From JANNAV01 sp031384695 (lineage in GTDB: Bacteria > Pseudomonadota > Alphaproteobacteria > Rhodobacterales > Rhodobacteraceae), in assembly GCA_031384695.1 (NCBI GenBank), contig JANNAV010000029.1:1-9919 (forward strand): a DNA stretch of 9,919 nucleotides, in the 5' to 3' direction. Below are positions 5,851 to 9,919 of the stretch, in pieces (the first letter of the stretch is position 1; every line of letters begins with the position of its first letter). Made by a program: the position numbers and the translations under genes. The notes under the pieces were generated by a model. That model ran no database searches. It was given only the letters and a program-made list of their open reading frames with translations, and was not told where the DNA came from.

Positions 5851-7369
5851 GATCCTCACCCCCGCCACCACCAGCCTCGCCCAGCTTGAACGCCTCTACC
5901 GCACGGAATCCCCAGCCATTCTCCACCCCTCCGCCCGCGCCCCCATCCTGCACGCCGCAGCCCAGATCGCCGCCGCCGCCGCAGGCACCGAAGCCGTCTA
6001 CGGCGTCAACACCGGCTTCGGCAAACTCGCCTCCCTCAAGATCGAGGCCAAAGACACCGCCACCCTGCAACGCAACCTGATCCTGTCGCATTGCTGCGGC
6101 GTGGGCGAACCCATGCCCCGCCCCATCACCCGGCTGATGATGGTGCTGAAACTGCTGTCGCTCGGGCGCGGTGCATCCGGCGTGCGCCCCGAAATCATCG
6201 CCCTGATCGAAGCCATGCTGGCCAAAGGCGTCACCCCGGTGATCCCCGCCCAAGGCTCGGTCGGGGCCTCGGGCGATCTCGCCCCCCTCGCCCATATGGC
6301 CGCCGCCATGATCGGCGAAAGCTTTGCCGAGTACCGCGGCGAAACCCTGCCCGCCGCGACAGCCCTCGCACGCGCAGGCCTCACCCCCGTCACCCTCGGC
6401 CCCAAAGAGGGCCTCGCCCTGATCAACGGCACCCAGTTTTCCACCGCCTACGCCCTCGTGGGCCTGTGGGACGCATGGCGCGCCGCCATCTCGTCGCTGG
6501 TCACCGCCGCCCTCTCCACCGACGCCATCATGGGCTCCACCGCCCCCCTGCACCCCGAGATTCACGCCCTGCGTGGCCATGCAGGCCAGATCGAGGCCGC
6601 AGCCTCAATGCGCGCCCTCCTTGCAGGCTCGGTCATTCGCGATAGCCATCTTGAAAGCGATCACCGCGTGCAAGACCCCTACTGCATCCGCTGCCAGCCG
6701 CAGGTGACAGGTGCCGCGATGGACGTCCTGCGCATGGCCGCCCGTACGCTGGAAATCGAGGCCAACGCCGCCACCGACAACCCGCTTGTCCTGTCCGACG
6801 GCATCATCTCGGGCGGCAATTTCCACGCCGAACCGGTGGGCTTCGCCGCCGACATGATCGCCCTTGCGATCAGCGAGATCGGTGCCATCGCCCAACGCCG
6901 CGTGGCCCTGATGGTCGATCCCACGCTGTCGTTTGACCTCCCCCCCTTCCTCACCCCCCGCCCCGGCCTCAACTCCGGCCTGATGATCGCCGAGGTTACC
7001 ACGGCGGCTTTGATGAGTGAAAACAAACACCTCGCCCACGCCACCGTCACCGACAGCACCCCCACCTCCGCCAATCAGGAGGATCACGTCTCGATGGCCG
7101 CCCACGGTGCCCGCCGCCTGATGCGGATGAACGCCAACCTGCAGGTGATCCTCGGGGTCGAGGCGATCTGCGCCGCCCAAGGCGTCGATTTCCGCGCCCC
7201 CCTGCCCACCTCCACCCCGCTGCAAGCCGTGGTCAAACGCCTGCGCCAGGACGTCGCTACCCTTGGCGACGACCGCTACCTCGCCCCCGATCTCGCCGCC
7301 GCAGCCAGCCTGATCGCCAGCGGCGAAATTGCCAACGCCGCAGGCCTCACCCTGCCCACGCTGCTGTAA
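5840..7369 (+). CDS. hutH: HutH, histidine ammonia-lyase
   Basis: A 509-residue enzyme that eliminates ammonia from L-histidine to give trans-urocanate, the committed first step. The Ala-Ser-Gly triad that cyclises into the MIO electrophile is at 143-145 in GSVGASGDLAPLAH. Other active-site features are in place: YGVNTGFG with Tyr54, SHCCGVG with His84, LINGTQFS with Asn196, VQDPYCIRCQPQ with Tyr281 and Arg284, and SANQEDHVSM with Glu414. The start is a TTG at 5840: it gives the family N terminus MTPEILTPATTSL and is preceded by GGAGG at 5830-5834 with a 5-base spacer, while no ATG in this frame fits. It overlaps the end of hutI by 11 bases, so translation is probably coupled. The protein is complete with no missing catalytic residue. 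Confidence 0.95.
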   Translation: MTPEILTPATTSLAQLERLYRTESPAILHPSARAPILHAAAQIAAAAAGTEAVYGVNTGFGKLASLKIEAKDTATLQRNLILSHCCGVGEPMPRPITRLMMVLKLLSLGRGASGVRPEIIALIEAMLAKGVTPVIPAQGSVGASGDLAPLAHMAAAMIGESFAEYRGETLPAATALARAGLTPVTLGPKEGLALINGTQFSTAYALVGLWDAWRAAISSLVTAALSTDAIMGSTAPLHPEIHALRGHAGQIEAAASMRALLAGSVIRDSHLESDHRVQDPYCIRCQPQVTGAAMDVLRMAARTLEIEANAATDNPLVLSDGIISGGNFHAEPVGFAADMIALAISEIGAIAQRRVALMVDPTLSFDLPPFLTPRPGLNSGLMIAEVTTAALMSENKHLAHATVTDSTPTSANQEDHVSMAAHGARRLMRMNANLQVILGVEAICAAQGVDFRAPLPTSTPLQAVVKRLRQDVATLGDDRYLAPDLAAAASLIASGEIANAAGLTLPTLL

Positions 7370-7381
7370 AAGGATCCCGCC

Positions 7382-9088
7382 ATGACCAATCCCCGCCACA
7401 ACCTGCGCGACATCTACCCCGCCACCGGCACAGAAATCACCGCCAAAAGCTGGCTGACCGAAGCCCCGATGCGGATGCTGATGAACAACCTGCACCCCGA
7501 CGTCGCCGAAAACCCGCACGAGTTGGTGGTCTACGGCGGCATCGGCCGCGCCGCCCGCACCTGGGAGGATTTTGACCGCATCGTGGCCAGCCTCAAAACC
7601 CTGAACGACGATGAAACCCTGCTGGTGCAGTCCGGCAAACCCGTCGGCGTGTTCCGCACCCACAAAGATGCCCCCCGCGTGCTGATCGCCAACTCCAATC
7701 TGGTGCCGCATTGGGCCACCTGGGACCATTTCAACGAGTTGGATAAAAAGGGCCTCGCCATGTACGGCCAGATGACGGCCGGATCGTGGATTTACATTGG
7801 AACTCAAGGCATTGTGCAAGGAACCTATGAGACTTTCGCCGAGGCCGGCCGCCAGCATTACGACGGCAACCTCAAGGGCCGCTGGATCCTCACAGCAGGC
7901 TTGGGTGGCATGGGCGGCGCCCAACCCCTCGCCGCCGTCATGGCCGGGGCCTGCTGTCTGGCGGTGGAATGCGATGAGACGCGGATAGATTTTCGCATTC
8001 GCACCAGATACGTAGACGCCAAAGCTCACACTCTGGATGAAGCTTTGGCAATGATCGCCGAATGGACGTCAAAGGGCGAGGCGAAATCGGTGGGCCTTCT
8101 GGGCAATGCCGCCGACATCTTCCCCGAACTCTACAGCCGCATGCAGACGGGCGGCCCAATTCCGAACGGACGCCCCGATATGGTTACCGATCAAACTTCG
8201 GCCCATGATCCCCTGAACGGCTACCTCCCCCAAGGCTGGAGCGTGGAACGCGCCAAAGCCACCCGCGAAACCGATCCCAAAGCGGTGGAACGCGCCGCCC
8301 GCGCCTCGATGCGCACCCATGTCGCGGCGATGGTCGATTTCTGGAACGCAGGCGTGCCCACCCTCGATTACGGCAACAACATCCGTCAGGTCGCGCTGGA
8401 TGAGGGGCTGACCAACGCCTTCGCCTTCCCGGGTTTCGTGCCCGCCTATATCCGCCCGCTGTTCTGCCGGGGCATCGGCCCGTTCCGCTGGGTCGCCCTT
8501 TCCGGTGATCCGACCGATATCCACAAGACCGACGCCGCGATGAAGAAACTGTTCCCCGAAAACCACCACCTGCACCGCTGGCTTGATATGGCGGCAGACC
8601 GCATCGCCTTTCAGGGCCTGCCCGCCCGCATCGCGTGGATCGGCCTGGGTGATCGCCACAAGGCGGGCCTGATGTTCAACGAGATGGTGGCCTCGGGCGA
8701 GTTGAAAGCCCCCATCGTCATCGGCCGCGACCACCTCGATTCAGGCTCCGTCGCCTCGCCCAACCGCGAAACCGAGGCGATGAAGGATGGCTCGGATGCG
8801 GTTTCCGACTGGCCGCTGCTGAACGCGCTGCTGAACACCGCTTCCGGTGCCACATGGGTCAGCCTGCACCACGGCGGCGGCGTCGGCATGGGGTTCTCAC
8901 AACATTCCGGCATGGTGATCGTCGCCGATGGCACCGCTGACGCTGCCCGCCGCATAGCCCGCGTGCTCTGGAACGATCCCGCCACCGGCGTCATGCGCCA
9001 CGCCGACGCAGGGTACGAGATTGCGCTCGACAGCGCCCGCGCCCACGCCCTGAACCTGCCCGCCATCCTGCCCCTCCAAAACGGTTAG
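7382..9088 (+). CDS. hutU: HutU, urocanate hydratase
   Basis: A 568-residue NAD-dependent urocanase that hydrates urocanate to 4-imidazolone-5-propionate. Family hallmarks run the full length: AKSWLTEAPMRMLMNNL (21-37), YGGIGRAART (51-60), the NAD-binding GLGGMGGAQP (173-182), VTDQTSAHDPLNGYLP (268-283), YGNNIRQ, GPFRWVALSGDP (366-377), GRDHLDSGSVASPNRETEAM and HHGGGVGMGFSQHSGM. In the GLPARI-x-W motif the residue is Ala418, where homologues I remember carry cysteine (Cys410 in Pseudomonas putida). A short extra segment, RMQTGGPIPNG (253-263), makes the protein slightly longer than usual, and codon choice shifts between about 7789 and 8206. The ATG at 7382 has AGGA at 7371-7374, and the gene follows the hutH stop by 12 bases, making it the last gene of hutIHU. 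Confidence 0.95.
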   Translation: MTNPRHNLRDIYPATGTEITAKSWLTEAPMRMLMNNLHPDVAENPHELVVYGGIGRAARTWEDFDRIVASLKTLNDDETLLVQSGKPVGVFRTHKDAPRVLIANSNLVPHWATWDHFNELDKKGLAMYGQMTAGSWIYIGTQGIVQGTYETFAEAGRQHYDGNLKGRWILTAGLGGMGGAQPLAAVMAGACCLAVECDETRIDFRIRTRYVDAKAHTLDEALAMIAEWTSKGEAKSVGLLGNAADIFPELYSRMQTGGPIPNGRPDMVTDQTSAHDPLNGYLPQGWSVERAKATRETDPKAVERAARASMRTHVAAMVDFWNAGVPTLDYGNNIRQVALDEGLTNAFAFPGFVPAYIRPLFCRGIGPFRWVALSGDPTDIHKTDAAMKKLFPENHHLHRWLDMAADRIAFQGLPARIAWIGLGDRHKAGLMFNEMVASGELKAPIVIGRDHLDSGSVASPNRETEAMKDGSDAVSDWPLLNALLNTASGATWVSLHHGGGVGMGFSQHSGMVIVADGTADAARRIARVLWNDPATGVMRHADAGYEIALDSARAHALNLPAILPLQNG

Positions 9089-9101
9089 CGCCCCATTCTC
9101 C

Positions 9102-9141
9102 TTTGGCCAAATATCCTGGGGGTCCGGGGATAAAACCCCGG
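9102..9141. terminator. Hairpin element after hutU
   Basis: Perfect 6-base arms CCGGGG (9124-9129) and CCCCGG (9136-9141) around ATAAAA. It follows a 10-base palindrome TTTGGCCAAA (9102-9111) and the string ATATCCTGGGGG, beginning 13 bases after the hutU stop. I recall similar post-gene elements as frequent in Rhodobacteraceae. There is no T-run after the stem, so it may end transcription inefficiently or stabilise the 3' end. Confidence 0.5.
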
Positions 9142-9295
9142 CCTTGCCGTCAGAACAGTAAGTCGCATTTTAAGGTTAACCGCGCGCACAGGCTAAGCGA
9201 AGCCATCCGATTCCCATCCCGGACCTATACGCTTTCCATATCGTCAAAAACCACTATCCCCAGGAATTAACACAGCGTTCCCATCACTTTAGCCG
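9142..9295. other. Unassigned intergenic stretch
   Basis: This stretch is richer in A and T than its neighbours and lies between the hutU hairpin and the convergent PHP gene. It holds an 8-base palindrome GGTTAACC (9174-9181) inside TTTTAAGGTTAACC and a short GGCT/AGCC inverted repeat near 9190. I see no reading frame or RNA gene, and no clear terminator for the PHP gene. Confidence 0.4.
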
Positions 9296-9919
9296 TCAAA
9301 GCCAAACCGGATTGGACCATGCCCGCCGCCCCGCCGCATCCACCACCGCAACCCGCAGCCAGGGCGAGCCTTGCAGCCGGTCCAACGGCACTTCCGCCCG
9401 CGTCATCGAGTGGCCATGCACCGCCTTGGCACCCGACCCCGCCCCCATCACGATCACCGAACTTGCCGCCGAACACTCCACCACCACCCGCCTGCCCTCT
9501 ACCCGCACATCGCGCAATTCCGGCCCTTGGGTGGAATAGAACGTCCCGGCCTTCAGGCTTGCCAGCAGCGCCTCCGGTGTGTTCACCTCGGCCTTCACCA
9601 TCACCCAACCACCAAAATGATCCGGCTCGCTGAAATGCGCGTCATCGGTGGCAATCATGCTTAACCGCCGCCCCTCGCTCAGCAAAAGATCAGCGATTGC
9701 AAAGCCATCCGGGCGGTCGCAGCCCACCGCACAGCCGTGATTGTAGACCTCCACCGCATGCGCCGCCGCAATTCCCCGCGCATCCGCCAGCGTCAGCCCC
9801 GACCATTGCGGATGCGCAATTGCCACAAACGCTCCCGCCGCCACCGCCCGCGCCGCAATTCCGGCCCCGGTTTCCTGCCCCGGATGAGCGTAAAAATCCG
9901 GCGCATCGGGCCGCGCGAA
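9296..9919 (-). CDS. PHP-domain metallohydrolase, CehA/McbA-like (C-terminal part, cut by window edge)
   Basis: The last 207 residues of a leftward gene whose start lies beyond the right edge; the frame is open to base 9919. Motifs fit a PHP-fold metal-dependent phosphoesterase: IAHPQWSG (visible residues 34-41, His36), VEVYNHGCAVGCDRPDGF (56-73) and MIATDDAHFSE (88-98) with Asp93 and His95 as likely metal ligands. After residue 100 come a short segment seen in CehA/McbA-type proteins (GTFYSTQGPELRDV) and a beta-rich tail ending AWSNPVWL. Members are often annotated simply as PHP-domain or phosphotransferase proteins; the substrate is unknown. The gene is convergent with hutU across 207 bases, so it is probably unrelated to histidine breakdown. 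An ATG-like start inside the visible part is not needed, since the IAHP motif requires upstream N-terminal sequence. Confidence 0.75.
   Translation of the reverse strand, partial: FARPDAPDFYAHPGQETGAGIAARAVAAGAFVAIAHPQWSGLTLADARGIAAAHAVEVYNHGCAVGCDRPDGFAIADLLLSEGRRLSMIATDDAHFSEPDHFGGWVMVKAEVNTPEALLASLKAGTFYSTQGPELRDVRVEGRRVVVECSAASSVIVMGAGSGAKAVHGHSMTRAEVPLDRLQGSPWLRVAVVDAAGRRAWSNPVWL

Noticed and set aside
6605..8029. A long leftward Gly- and His-rich open frame across hutH and hutU
   Set aside because: It is opposite two unmistakable enzyme genes and crosses their boundary. Its composition is that expected from reversed C-ending codons.
9168..9181. TTTTAAGGTTAACC as a CtrA-like binding site
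   Set aside because: Only short TTAA/TTAACC elements are present, with a spacing that does not match TTAA-N7-TTAA, and it lies between two convergent gene ends rather than at a promoter.

Overview
The window looks like a chromosomal segment of a GC-rich alphaproteobacterium, most likely of the Rhodobacteraceae/Roseobacter group. The signs are very C-rich coding sequence, the type of dimethylglycine-dehydrogenase-like oxidoreductase at the left edge, and a post-gene hairpin (near 9102-9141) of a kind I remember as common in that family. No mobile element, tRNA, rRNA or CRISPR array is visible.

Layout. At left, a leftward FAD-dependent oxidoreductase of the dimethylglycine/sarcosine dehydrogenase type (1-1334, cut by the window edge) is divergent from a LysR-type regulator (1444-2331). 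The 109-base gap between them holds two 15-17 base palindromes of LysR type. A palindrome-rich intergenic stretch (2332-2548) follows, ending in a strong bidirectional hairpin. The core of the window is a histidine-utilisation (hut) locus built as two divergent units. hutF and hutC run leftward and overlap by four bases (GTGA). hutI, hutH and hutU run rightward; hutI and hutH overlap by 11 bases and hutH and hutU are 12 bases apart. The 72-base gap between hutF and hutI carries a perfect 16-base palindrome plus a direct repeat of its right half, the best candidate for the HutC operator. After hutU come a hairpin, an unassigned AT-richer stretch, and the C-terminal part of a leftward PHP-type metallohydrolase cut by the right edge.

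How the genes work together. HutH deaminates histidine to urocanate, HutU hydrates it to imidazolonepropionate, HutI opens the ring to formiminoglutamate, and HutF deiminates that to N-formylglutamate. The last enzyme of this five-step branch, HutG (N-formylglutamate deformylase), and a histidine transporter are not in the window. HutC, a GntR/UTRA repressor normally released by urocanate, probably controls both units from the shared gap.

I see no clearly new system. The points most worth checking are the putative operator layout, an alanine where hutU homologues carry a conserved cysteine together with a codon-usage patch and short insertion in hutU, the missing hutG, overlapping alternative hairpins after the LysR gene, and the strand-wide C/G skew that dictates codon endings.
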